Source: Xylaria sp. FL1777 | Taxonomy: Eukaryota; Ascomycota; Sordariomycetes; Xylariales; Xylariaceae | DNA length: 64,000 nucleotides | Direction of reading: 5' to 3' | Assembly (NCBI GenBank): GCA_022578965.1 | Contig: MU400526.1 | Coordinates: 372,001 to 436,000 of the forward strand | Part shown: positions 1-12,631 of the stretch, one piece after another | Layout: each line of letters begins with the position of its first letter | How positions within the stretch are numbered: the first letter of the stretch is position 1 | Made by a program: the position numbers and the translations under genes | The notes under the pieces: generated by a model | Databases searched by the model: none | What the model was told of the DNA's origin: nothing | Seen by the model: the letters and a program-made list of their open reading frames with translations, nothing else

Positions 1-1315
1 AGATAGCTGAAGTCATGCTCTCTGACAACCTGAAGATAATGAATCTTCCTATACAATATATTCCATATCAAACCCCGCCATGTTATCGTAGAGTAAATCG
101 CAGTTAGTCTTAGGACGAAAACTATTAGCGAATGGTAAAAGGAAGAGAGAATATAGGTAGCAGTTGGGCACCACACGCATTCCGTAGACGAGTCTTGGAT
201 CGCTGCGGGTTGATGAATGCCGGCAGGCTGTAAGTGATAAACGAACTCCGATATGTAACATAAATAGACAATGGACTATCACAGTGGTTCGCTCAATAGC
301 ACCTGTTAGCTATTCATAGTCATTATCCTGCGTAACTCCGAGATAACAGACTAAGCCGGAGTTGATCGAATGGAAATGCGGAGAGATAGTAGGACCGACC
401 CCATGTGCACCGGAAATACCATCCGGCTCTACGCAGTACAATCGAATCCCGTGTCTAAGTTAAGTGGTTGTGTACACGAAGTCCCGTCTCCCTGGGATCG
501 TACATGCGCGGGAGACACCCAATTCGTTTGTCCCGATAGTGGCCGATTGAGCCTACACTTTCTCTATTCAGTCAATGGGAAATTCATATACAACCACTTA
601 CAATGCCTGGGTTAAAGATCCCCATAAGGGTATACACTCCATAGAACCTGAGTACGTCCGGCCTCCACACCTCTCCGACTCCGTACCATGGTCCAGTGAG
701 CTCCGGCTCAGCAATGTATAGTATATATAATACGAGCATCTAGATCTTTCTGGCAAGCTTAGCCTTATCGCTACCAAGTGATGTCCTCGAATACCTCGCA
801 TCGCTTTTGTATCACCTGCTGGGAAGCCTTGTCCGTAGAGTTATTAGAGTTGTAGCTGTCGAGAGTAGGAATAGATTGCCCGTCCGACCTGTCTGCGTCA
901 TGGAATGCAGGAATTACCTGACAAGGCAGGCCATCAACCATGGTGCTTTTCTCCGGGGATTGGGCTGGATGAGACAATTCGTACGTAGCACGAATCACAG
1001 CACGCATCTATCTACATGCGCCCCGAGACATCGTCGATCGATTCGTGAGCTTACCGAGGCCGGACGAGAGTAACACACACACCCTCAGTTCCCCTAAAAA
1101 CGCCGAGCAGCGCCAAGTGCCACCCAAACTTGCTTCTCAGGCACGTCGTCAGATTCACATGCCAGATCGACTCTACGTATGCGGCTCGACAGATTCGTCC
1201 CATACCACCTGCATTCGGAAAATGCAGCCGCCAATGCCTCTCGTAGCTCCCGCGCGCCGGTCGTTTAAGGTGATGATGATGCGGGAGGCGCCGTATGCTA
1301 CGCATACTAACATAC

Positions 1316-1352
<37 letters not shown>
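1316..1352. repeat. (TAG)n trinucleotide microsatellite
   Basis: About twelve perfect TAG/GTA units in a row, visible directly. Read on the minus strand it gives a run of tyrosines inside a spurious frame. Confidence 0.95.
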
Positions 1353-1581
1353 TGCCTTGCTAGCCGTCATATGAATGAATGTGCTTCTGCATTTTATTCG
1401 CGGACCCAAAGGCGTGGGACTAGATTGATATAGTTCCTCCGCTTTGGATGTTACTGCTGCCCTGCTTTTGAGATCATACGAGACTGACCCCGCCAGCGGG
1501 CAGAGAAAACCTCCTTCCTGGTCGACGACGTCCGGGGGGCTGGGTTGAAGAGTTATCTCCCACACGCGCCTCGCCGGCGGA

Positions 1582-1634
1582 TCGTCCGTCGTCCGTCGTC
1601 CGTCGTCCGTCGTCCGTCGTTCGTCGTTCGTCGT
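1582..1634. repeat. GTCCGTC tandem repeat
   Basis: Seven-base units (GTCCGTC, decaying to GTTCGTC at the right end) repeated about seven times. On the minus strand it encodes an Arg/Thr/Asp-rich stretch that keeps a 174-codon frame open by composition alone. Confidence 0.9.
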
Positions 1635-2807
1635 TTGAGTCTCACGCCATCTGCGACTTTTTGCGGGCTCTCTCTTGTCCTCATCCCCGGCAGTCAAGCC
1701 CGTCTTATTAGGCTTTAATGATGCAGCTAGCCTGAGGGGAAGCCTGTCGACGTGGTATCAACTCTGTGCACCCACGCCGCCGTCCGGAGGTCCCCTGAAC
1801 CAGGTGTGGATGCCATCGAGCAATAATAGGGGGATTGTTAAGAAGCATTTATGACGATAATGCAAGGATTTTCCGCCAGGGCCCCCTATCGTCGTTCCTT
1901 AGTCGCCCTACCTCCAATGTCGTCTATACTGCGTATGTCTATATAACCGTTAGATTCTCCTTTCCTGCTGTGTAACTACCTCTTAGCGCCCGTCTTGAAT
2001 ACCACGAAATACCACCATTTCGGTTCCGTCCATGACCTTTCGTACGCGCGTTGACTCTATCATTCGAGTGAGAGGTGCCCATTTGCTCCATAGCTCTTGT
2101 TTCTTTCATGAGACGCTGCTACGCCGTTTGGCTCTAGGGATGGTTCTGTAATTAATGTGTCTGGTGTCTAACGAGGATCTTGATAAGTAAATATCATTGG
2201 GTACTTGACGGCCTAATCATTGAGGGGTCTTTGTCCGTACACTATGTTCCAGAGGCATGCGTTCGTCCGCGATCCAAGCATCGTGACTGTTATGGTCCGC
2301 GCGGCACGGTATGCCATGCACTATCTATCCTTGCCAACTGCAATAGCCATGGATCGCAGTGCGGGATCTCACATCATCTAAAATCAAACATGAACCCGCA
2401 ATGAACCCGCATAACTAGCTGCTGCGTAGCAATATAATTATTCATGGAATCCCCCCTCTCCATTCTCCATTGTCATGGTGGCAGGCCGACGGCCGAGCCA
2501 AGGGGAGGAAGGGATGGATGGATTGGATATACATAGATTGTCCAAGACATTGTCGAGCTTTCGGAAGACGTCCGACTGCAATGACTGTGCCTGTCTTACT
2601 CATACAATATCTCACGGGTGATACGTTAACGTAGTCGAGCCAAAAAGGAGCCAGGCTCATTGATGGAATTAATCCGGAGTTTTTCTCCGTCGCGGACTCG
2701 CTGCGAATCGAAGACCGCGCTTGCTTGGCCGAGCAAGACACAAGCACACCCTACCGACTGGAGTATCGGCCCGTCAGCAAACCCGGCTTCGTGGTAGGCA
2801 ACCTTAG

Positions 2808-2840
2808 GCGCTCACTCGCTCGCTCACTCACTCACTCACC
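2808..2840. repeat. (CTCA)n / CTCGCT microsatellite
   Basis: Imperfect CTCG and CTCA tetranucleotides in a pyrimidine-rich stretch that continues as C/T-rich sequence to about 2900. Confidence 0.85.
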
Positions 2841-3024
2841 CATTGTCCTCCCCCTCCCTTACCCCCCCTTTCCTTCCCGCTCTAGCTACCTATCTATAAA
2901 GTGGTGGTGTCCGCTGGTGTCGCGCAGCATAAGCGAGAGATCTGAACCGTCCGGCACAGTGAATTGGACCCAGCGATTCTCCCTAGCCGGTTAGCATAGA
3001 TGCGGGCGGGCAAAGGGGGAAATT

Positions 3025-3053
3025 CTTTTTTAAAAAACTAAAAAAAAAAAAAG
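3025..3053. repeat. T/A homopolymer cluster
   Basis: A T6-A6 run followed by a run of 12 A, typical of low-complexity intergenic DNA. Confidence 0.85.
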
Positions 3054-4400
3054 ACTGTGTGCATTGCCCGCCTGCTACGCAAATCCTTGACAATTGCGAC
3101 TCTGGGAAAAGCTTGATGGGACGAAACATAGATTCACCGGTGTCGATTTTGAGAAAGGAGAGATAGATGTGCGACTAGGACGCGAGTCATTTTCTGATTT
3201 CGACAATTTTCCCGCCCTCTCTCTCTCTTTCGTCTGTCTTCCTTGTCTCCTGAGTGTACTTCGGGAATACCATGAGTCGAAGTCCACCAAGCTAGACGGC
3301 ACTGTGGACATGGGAAACCGCGCGAAATAGAAACAGAGTCTCGTTCCGATTTTGGAGGGCCGGATATGTCACCATCGGCGCTTGCGGTCATCCAGTCTTT
3401 TGAGATGGTGTGCATCGACGCTTGGCTTGAGGGTTTTCGACTTTAAGACTTCAGGCATAGGACCGACCTCCTTCAATGGGTTGGATTTGATGATTAGTAG
3501 TGTCACGGTACTGCAAGGGCTGAAATTAGGGCTTGAAGAATATAACTCGAACTACGAATATGTCTTCCAAGGTACCAAAAGGCCGTATCACCTCTTGGAA
3601 GCTTCCGGAAATCATACAGGAATACCAGGTCTATGCGTAACTAATCATTGGGCCTCGGAACTTAAGTAGCCGTCAATATGTCTCAGTCTAAGGTAGGGTC
3701 TGAATAGCTAGTTAATGAAGAGCGAGACTTGATTTCAGAGCAAATATTTTGATGAGGGTCATAACCGAACTTTAGTGTAACTCTATCAACCGGCTTTACC
3801 GCACGGCCACCTGGGAACTTTTCATTGCAATGACCTAAAAGGCATAATTTTTGAGGGCCTCTCTCTTATAGAGCTGTCGATCTGTAGAGCACGGGGAAAT
3901 ATACATGGTTAGTAAAGAATCACGCGATAATGTTTAGTCATTACAACTACTATGTTAGTGTTATTATAGGCATTCACCAAGACCTATCGAATTATAATTG
4001 GAAACGAACGCACAACTTTTAAGCTACCATAGGGTAATATCGGCTAAAGGCCTCAATCTTTCCCGTCCTGCTTGACTAGCTAGAGCCAAAGGTGCTCCTC
4101 GCACCCAAACTATAAGTGCAGATAAAATCCATAGCTTATTGCACAAGATGCAAACCAGTATACGATGAGTCTGCGTTCGCCTCGCAGAAGCCAACGTGAA
4201 CGAAATTCGTAATATATGCCATCTCATCGTCGATATCACCGTGATATCATCTCCTTCCATTCCTCTCACGTGCAATGAACCTATGACCATGAGATCATCC
4301 ACACTCTAATACCCCCAAGGCCATCATAGCCTAGCCTTCGCAGTCTCATCAATGATATAAGTACGGCGTTTATTAACTCCGGTGGTAGCTAAGAGTTCTT

Positions 4401-7400
4401 CTAAAAAGACGTTGTTGGCCTTGGTACCCAATCGTCATCACTGTCCGAATTGCTGTCCAGATCGTCGTCTTCGAAGGTCTGGTCTGATTCAGCCAACGGA
4501 GATTTTAGGGAATTTCTGTCGGTCAAAAGCCAGTGCTTCTCCTCTCGCGACAAGGGCTTTGGTGTTTTGCCCTGGGCCATCGCAGCTCTGATTTCTTCCT
4601 TTTTGTCAATTTGCAACTTGTGAATTCGCTCGTCGATAGTATCTCTAGCGAAGAGGCGGATTAGATGTGTCTCTTTTCTTTGTCCATGGCGCTTAATACG
4701 ACCGAATGCTTGAGCCTCTGCTGCGTTGTTCCACCACGGATTCATAATTATCATTCGGTTAGCGTTGGTGATGTTTAACCCAACGTTACCAGTTCCCATG
4801 CTCATGATCTAGATTATTGTTTAGCTTGAAGATTTCTCATATGCTGCTTGAATATGGATGTGACATACCATAACTTTAATCTCTGAGTTATTCTTGAAAT
4901 CGCTTAGATTATTGTTCCTGTGCTCCATGTTCATCTGTCCGTTGTAGTAGACGAAGTTTATATTGCATTTGTTAAACAGGCGCCCTAGAATTACGGCAGT
5001 GCCGATCCACTCTGTAAAAATTATGATCTGGTCGTTGGGGGCTTCCTTTTGCCACATCTCAACTATTTGAATTGCGACTATCGTTTTTGTGCTTAAAGGA
5101 ATTTTACCGACATTGTCGCATCTTTGGAGCCAACGGCTATTCAAATTATTGGATCGGGGTTGGACGCCATTGAAATCGTCCCCTGGTGATCGCTTATTCA
5201 CCTCGCTTGGCAAATGAACAGACACACTACGACCGTCCGGAGTTCGAAGAACTTCGTTTCTGGGCTTCATTGGAGCAGATGGCCACTTATCGTCGAGTTC
5301 CTCCTTCAGATTAGTTATACAAGCGACAACCTTGCCACACCAAGGACACTTAAGCTGGCTTTTATTCTTTGTAGCTATAGCGCCAATATGCTTCTTATAG
5401 CAGCGCCGGCACATAGCATGTCCGCACTACTGAAGTGTCAGCAAACTTATGTATACCCTTCGATGACTTATTGGGCTTCACCTCAAGCGACTGGAGCTCA
5501 ACCATGCTGAAGCACTCAAGACACCCTCCAATTTCAACATTGCGCCGAGATGAGAGAAGATAGTTAATGTGAGATTTCATGTCGAGTACAATTTCATTAA
5601 TACTCAGATCTCCTAGATGCGAGGATAGAAACTCATCTGAAAATAGAGTTTTGCCCTTGGTCTTTCTTTTGGATTGCTCGATTGTGTCCAGTTCTGCCTT
5701 CAAACTTTCTAGTTCATCTTGGTTCATGAAGTCTTGGGTGGGATTCTCCAAGAGAAATGGATGGTCCACTGCTTGCCGAAGCCGGGCGGTTCGAACCCAG
5801 AAATTTGACTTGGGCTCTTTCGGATCGTCCTTATCTTCCTTCTGCTTCTTACGCTCATGCTTACCTTTCCCCCTTAGTAGCTTCTTTTTTTCGATCGCTT
5901 CCTCCTCTACTCGACACATGGCCTGTTCTAGGTGCCTTCAAATAATATTAGATTGGCCTAAGGGTATAATTCTCCGGCTTACCTAGAAAATTCTCGCTCT
6001 TCATCCGTTATAGAAAGTAGGCGGTCTTCGTAATATGACTTCGGTAGTTCACACATCTCTCGTCCCAAGAACATCTGACCGGTTTCCCTAGAGACAACGT
6101 TAAGCAAGGCTGTAACTGCTTAAACGTTTGAAAGACATACCGGCGCAGCATTCTTTTGGCTAGAATCTGCATTGTTCGATCGTGAACTTTGTTCTACGCC
6201 GTATAAGCATGATATGACAGTGTTGGCCTTTTCACCCTTGCTAGAGATATCAGAAACTCACAGATTCAGGTTCTCCCCAGATTTTTGCGAAGATATCTCG
6301 CTTTAGATTCACTTTGATTCCGAGGAATCGAAAATACGGAAGACATTCTATAAGAAGTCAGTTTACAAAATATCTGTAGTACCAAGCCGTGTCGATTACC
6401 CTTCACGCTGTTCCGTAAAGGAGTTCCAGAAAGCACCCATTTGAGTTTTGCCTTCAGCCCCGCACAAGCCTTAGAAGCTATTTTCGGTTAGTGGAATTAT
6501 TAATTATATTTCATGCGTGGTTACTACATACTGCTTCCCCTGAAGTTTTTGATGTTGTCGCCTTCATCAAGGAGGATACGGAAAAATTCGATTTCAAACA
6601 GAGGCGCTTCCTCATCTTTCACCTTGCTGTTGGACGGAGGAAGGTCTCCTTCGTCATCTTCCACCTCGCTGTTGGATGGACGAAGGTCTCCTTCGTTATC
6701 TTTTACCTCGCCCCCGAACGACCGAAAGTCTCGTTCGACTTGGCTGTAGGTCGCAAAGCTGAATTATATCAGTAATGAACCATAATGAAAGAGAGAAGTC
6801 AACATACACGAATGAGTGAGCTGCTATCCCTACAGAGCTCATTTTACCTCCTCCAACATATGTGCACACTTCTTTCTTAGGTATTTCCCCGTGCCGGCAT
6901 AACTCTTGAATCCACTGTTTAGTGAGCCCTTGATTAGGGACTATGATTAGAGTAGCACCTTTACCGGCCTTTATTGCTTTCTTGGGTGGTGGATTGACCA
7001 GCATGCAACCAATGGACTGCACTGTCTTTCCTATGCCCATATCATCAGCGATGATACCGCCACGACAATCATTCTGTGATCTCTCTTGGCGCACCATGAA
7101 GGCGACGCCAACAGTTTGATAATCCCGGATAGTGCTGGACATTCCCTTGATGCGACCAAGTTTATTACCACAATCTTCGCGCCCTTCGATTTTATACTTG
7201 CCTCCAAGTACTAGTAAGGCTTCTTCATACTCGATCTCTTCACGCTTATACTGCTCAGGGGTATATTCGCGGATCTCGGATTCTCCCTTTGAGTTCCAAT
7301 CGTACATGTTCCCCAACTTATTCTTGATTTCAGTCTTACGACGGGCAATATCCCTTTTCGAGTCTGTCTTTGGCCTCTTGTTGGGCTTTCCTTTCGTTGA

Positions 7401-7604
7401 AGGGTCGGACTCGCCCCTCTTCCGCTTGTCATTACCTGCTGAAGCAGCCCCTGCTAAATCACTACCAGGCATTATGCATGTAGATTTGTTCTCTTCAGAA
7501 AGCTTCGAAGCGGAGGTGTCTAGGTTACTGTTGGTGGGAGCCGGATTAGACTGCGACGTGCCCTGGACTTCGGAGTCCACATCTTTGCAGTCACATTGCT
7601 CCAT
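4401..7604 (-). CDS. SNF2-family DNA-dependent ATPase with internal RING finger (Rad5/Rad16-like layout), 921 aa
   Basis: Nine exons restore a 921-residue frame: 7604-6808, 6758-6532, 6477-6400, 6347-6262, 6193-6141, 6087-5983, 5935-5482, 5426-4869 and 4808-4401. The helicase motifs appear in order: Walker A DDMGIGKT, Ia (LIIVPNQGLTKQW), II (ILLDEGDNIKN), III (WVLSGTPLRN), then a RING finger (CLECF, CGHAMCRRC, CPWC), then IV-VI (FTEW, GNVGLNIT, AQAFGRIKRHGQ). A RING placed between the two lobes is the arrangement of Rad5/Rad16/HLTF proteins, so a chromatin-remodelling or translocase role coupled to ubiquitin ligation is inferred. The acidic Ser-rich C-terminus and basic N-terminal segment fit a nuclear protein. 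Motif II ends in Asp where the family has His (DEAH/DEGH). A 14-residue tandem repeat lies just before motif II. No frameshift or internal stop remains after splicing, so the gene looks intact. Confidence 0.9.
6608..6709 (-). repeat. In-frame 42-bp tandem repeat inside the SNF2 gene
   Basis: Two units of 14 codons (EVxDxEGDLxPSNS) at 6709-6668 and 6667-6626, followed by a decayed third copy beginning KVKDEE. The repeat forms an acidic spacer between motif Ia and motif II of the ATPase. Confidence 0.85.
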
Positions 7605-9062
7605 GGTTACTGTTATTAATATAGGATTAGCTAGAAGAATTATATGAATTATAAGGGATTTGTGGTTGGGAACGACCTAGCTGAAAAACACTGAGAGGTT
7701 AACTAAATAGAAGAGATAGGATGAAGCTGGGACTTAAGATACTATGTCGATGTAATATGATGTGAGCGGTAGATAATATATCTGGAGTACCTACTGGGCT
7801 GTGCTAAAAGGAATGGATAGGAGGAAAGGGCGTATGTGGAGTGTAGGGGTAATATGATTATCGGTAAAACCCTCTTGTGGAAGGCACGAGTGGTGGAAGT
7901 AGTTAAATTAGCTACCTTAGCTAAGTAATAAACATCCGAGTACTTGTCATCGCAGCATCCCGTGTGAGTAGCTGTATATTAAATAGGGAAGGAGAACGTT
8001 ATTGTTGCAAGATCAATGTGACTGGGTGGGCACCAAGATATGGAATGGTGGTGGTACAGGTGTTGACTAAAGAGGTTGTAATGGTCCGAGAGAAAATTGT
8101 ATTTGTCGAAGGGAGTTTAACTTAGCAACCTTGGTAAGATCAAAGGTACCTGGATAAGCTAAAGTCCTATTCGGCTAGGACGATCTTTAGGGTTCGTTGT
8201 TCAGACTCCTCGTGGTGTGATCTAAAGAGAAAAGGGTTGAGGTTTTCTATAGAAATAGGATACTAAGGTAGGCAGGCTGATATATCAAGGTATGAAGTGT
8301 AGTGAAAGCTACCATGTACCCATGATGTGTGATGTTGATGCAAATAAGGCGATGAAGGTGTGGAAGGAAAATAATGTCAGCGTGGGTGTGAGTGAGTGAG
8401 TGAATGAGAGGTTGGGTGATTAAGTGAGAGAGTAAGTGAGAGAGGGAGTATTTATTATTTATGCATGCGTCGGAAAGAGAGAAGTACCTAAGGAGGAAGG
8501 GGGCTTCAAGGCTTTGTTTAGGATAGGTAGTAGCACTCGTAAGATAAGAAGGAGCTATCTGTTTAGAGGAAGGAGCCTCGATGTTAATATTGAGTCCTTG
8601 GATAGTAGCAGACTAAGATTCTTGGACGAGTACGATTGGAGTGGTGAGACATATACATTTAAAAATTGTGTCCATAAGCAGGATAATCCTTCTGTTGAAT
8701 GCAAGGACGAACCCTTGACTCGATCAAACGTTTAGTTATTTGTAGTCCATGTCATTTGTCCTTGATATAATAGGGGGATATGGTATGAGAAAAGTCGTCG
8801 AGGTAGCATTGGCGATATGGAAGGCGCTCACAACTCTTGATAGTCATGTAGGGAAATATAACACTTTACAAGCATAAGATATTATTGCTTCGTCAAACTT
8901 CTTCTCAACGTAAATCTACCTTGCTCTTGTATAATGGCTGATTCGAAAAGCCTACCTTACAGTTACTTTCATCATAATCATTCTCCTGTATGCCCTAAAC
9001 GCCGCCATTTCCCATTCGTCATATCGAGAACATGTGCCCATGTAGTATGATTACGCCAATGC
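7605..9062. other. Intergenic region between SNF2/RING and MCM3
   Basis: This region holds the upstream region of the SNF2 gene and the downstream region of MCM3. It is purine-rich on the plus strand, with a GTGA/GAGT microsatellite near 8388-8445. A 99-codon plus-strand frame at 8436-8735 shows no recognisable feature and starts within the purine-rich repeat. No gene can be supported. Confidence 0.6.
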
Positions 9063-11888
<2,826 letters not shown>

Positions 11889-12066
11889 AATGCCTCACAC
11901 TTCCGCCCGTGTACCGATAAGTCGTATGTAAGAGTCCGTAGATGGAATTGCGCGACGTTGACCTCTTCTATCGCTTCTGACTCGAGGTATGGGCGGCAAA
12001 AGAGTTGGAATATTGGGTTGATTGGAGGTGGGGGGAGTATTGCAAAGAACAAGTAAAGGGATAATA

Positions 12067-12108
12067 AGCGCGTTTCTGGCGCGTTTTCGCGACACCGCGT
12101 CGCGCGCC
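12067..12108. promoter_or_regulatory. MBF/E2F-like CGCG cluster upstream of MCM3
   Basis: Within about 40 bp there are GCGCGTTT, GGCGCGTTTTCGCG and CCGCGTCGCGCGCC, 180-220 bp upstream of the MCM3 start. Overlapping CGCGTTT and TTTTCGCG cores resemble MBF (MCB, ACGCGT) and E2F sites, which drive G1/S genes such as MCM subunits in fungi and animals. Binding is inferred. Confidence 0.5.
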
Positions 12109-12164
12109 GTCAATTAAAATACCCATTTTGGGTAATACATTTCGCCCGAATATCTCCGGGCGCT

Positions 12165-12330
12165 TAAGGTACTAGTAGTGGGGTACCTAAGGTATCTCCT
12201 AGGTAGGTACCTACCTACTGACTCACCCCCGAAGCACAGATCTAACAGCTCAATTGACACCTATAGCAAGTATGACACTTACGGCGTTACCTACCCACCT
12301 AGGTACTCATTATGATTCATCTAGGTGACT
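12165..12330. repeat. TAGGTACCTA-type dispersed repeat patch
   Basis: Repeated TAGG, GGTACC and ACCT words, many self-complementary (such as TAGGTAGGTACCTACCTA), cluster here. The same words recur near 22620-22650, 28722-28760, 50695-50945, 59031-59110 and 59500-59710. All are intergenic. Confidence 0.75.
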
Positions 12331-12631
12331 GATGAGCTGAAGCTACACAGCCCCAAAACTTCAGCAGCCAGCCCGTAGAACATAACTGATCTCATTTCGC
12401 TAACAACTTTCAGCATGTCGACCTGGCACTGGTTGAGTCTTATAAATCGGTTCTGTTTTCTTATTCCAGGTCGTCTTGCCTAGGACTCTATAATTTCTAG
12501 TTCATATCAGTTCCCCTTTTACTTTATCTACTTGCCAGCTACCTAGTTCAGTAAACTGTTTATTGGGATACCCCTTTAGATTTTCCATCTTCATATCCGT
12601 ATCGGCGTTTCGTATAACCACCGAATTAGTC

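Larger units (their letters stand above)
1..4400. other. Gene-poor left flank
   Basis: No open frame here shows recognisable domains, a convincing splice pattern or protein-like composition. The longest frames are about 100-175 codons. The longest, on the minus strand near 1173-1697, is built on a microsatellite. The stretch holds several simple repeats, listed separately, and mixed-composition intergenic DNA. It lies downstream of the SNF2/RING gene, which ends at 4401. Confidence 0.6.
11889..12631. promoter_or_regulatory. Divergent promoter region of MCM3 and the four-domain RNA-repair gene
   Basis: This 743-bp region separates the two start codons, and both genes must be transcribed out of it. 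It contains a CGCG-rich cluster (12067-12108) close to MCM3 and a TAGGTACCT-type repeat patch at 12165-12330. T-rich sequence precedes the plus-strand start. No clear TATA box was found. Confidence 0.6.

Noticed and set aside
1173..1697. 174-codon minus-strand ORF
   Set aside because: It is held open by the TAG and GTCCGTC microsatellites and translates to poly-Tyr and Arg/Thr/Asp repeats.
5784..5800. GGTTCGAACCC, resembling a tRNA T-loop
   Set aside because: It lies inside the SNF2 coding exon (FWVRTAR), and no acceptor stem or other tRNA arms surround it.
8436..8735. 99-codon plus-strand ORF between the SNF2 and MCM3 genes
   Set aside because: It starts inside a GAGT/GTGA purine repeat and shows no recognisable feature.
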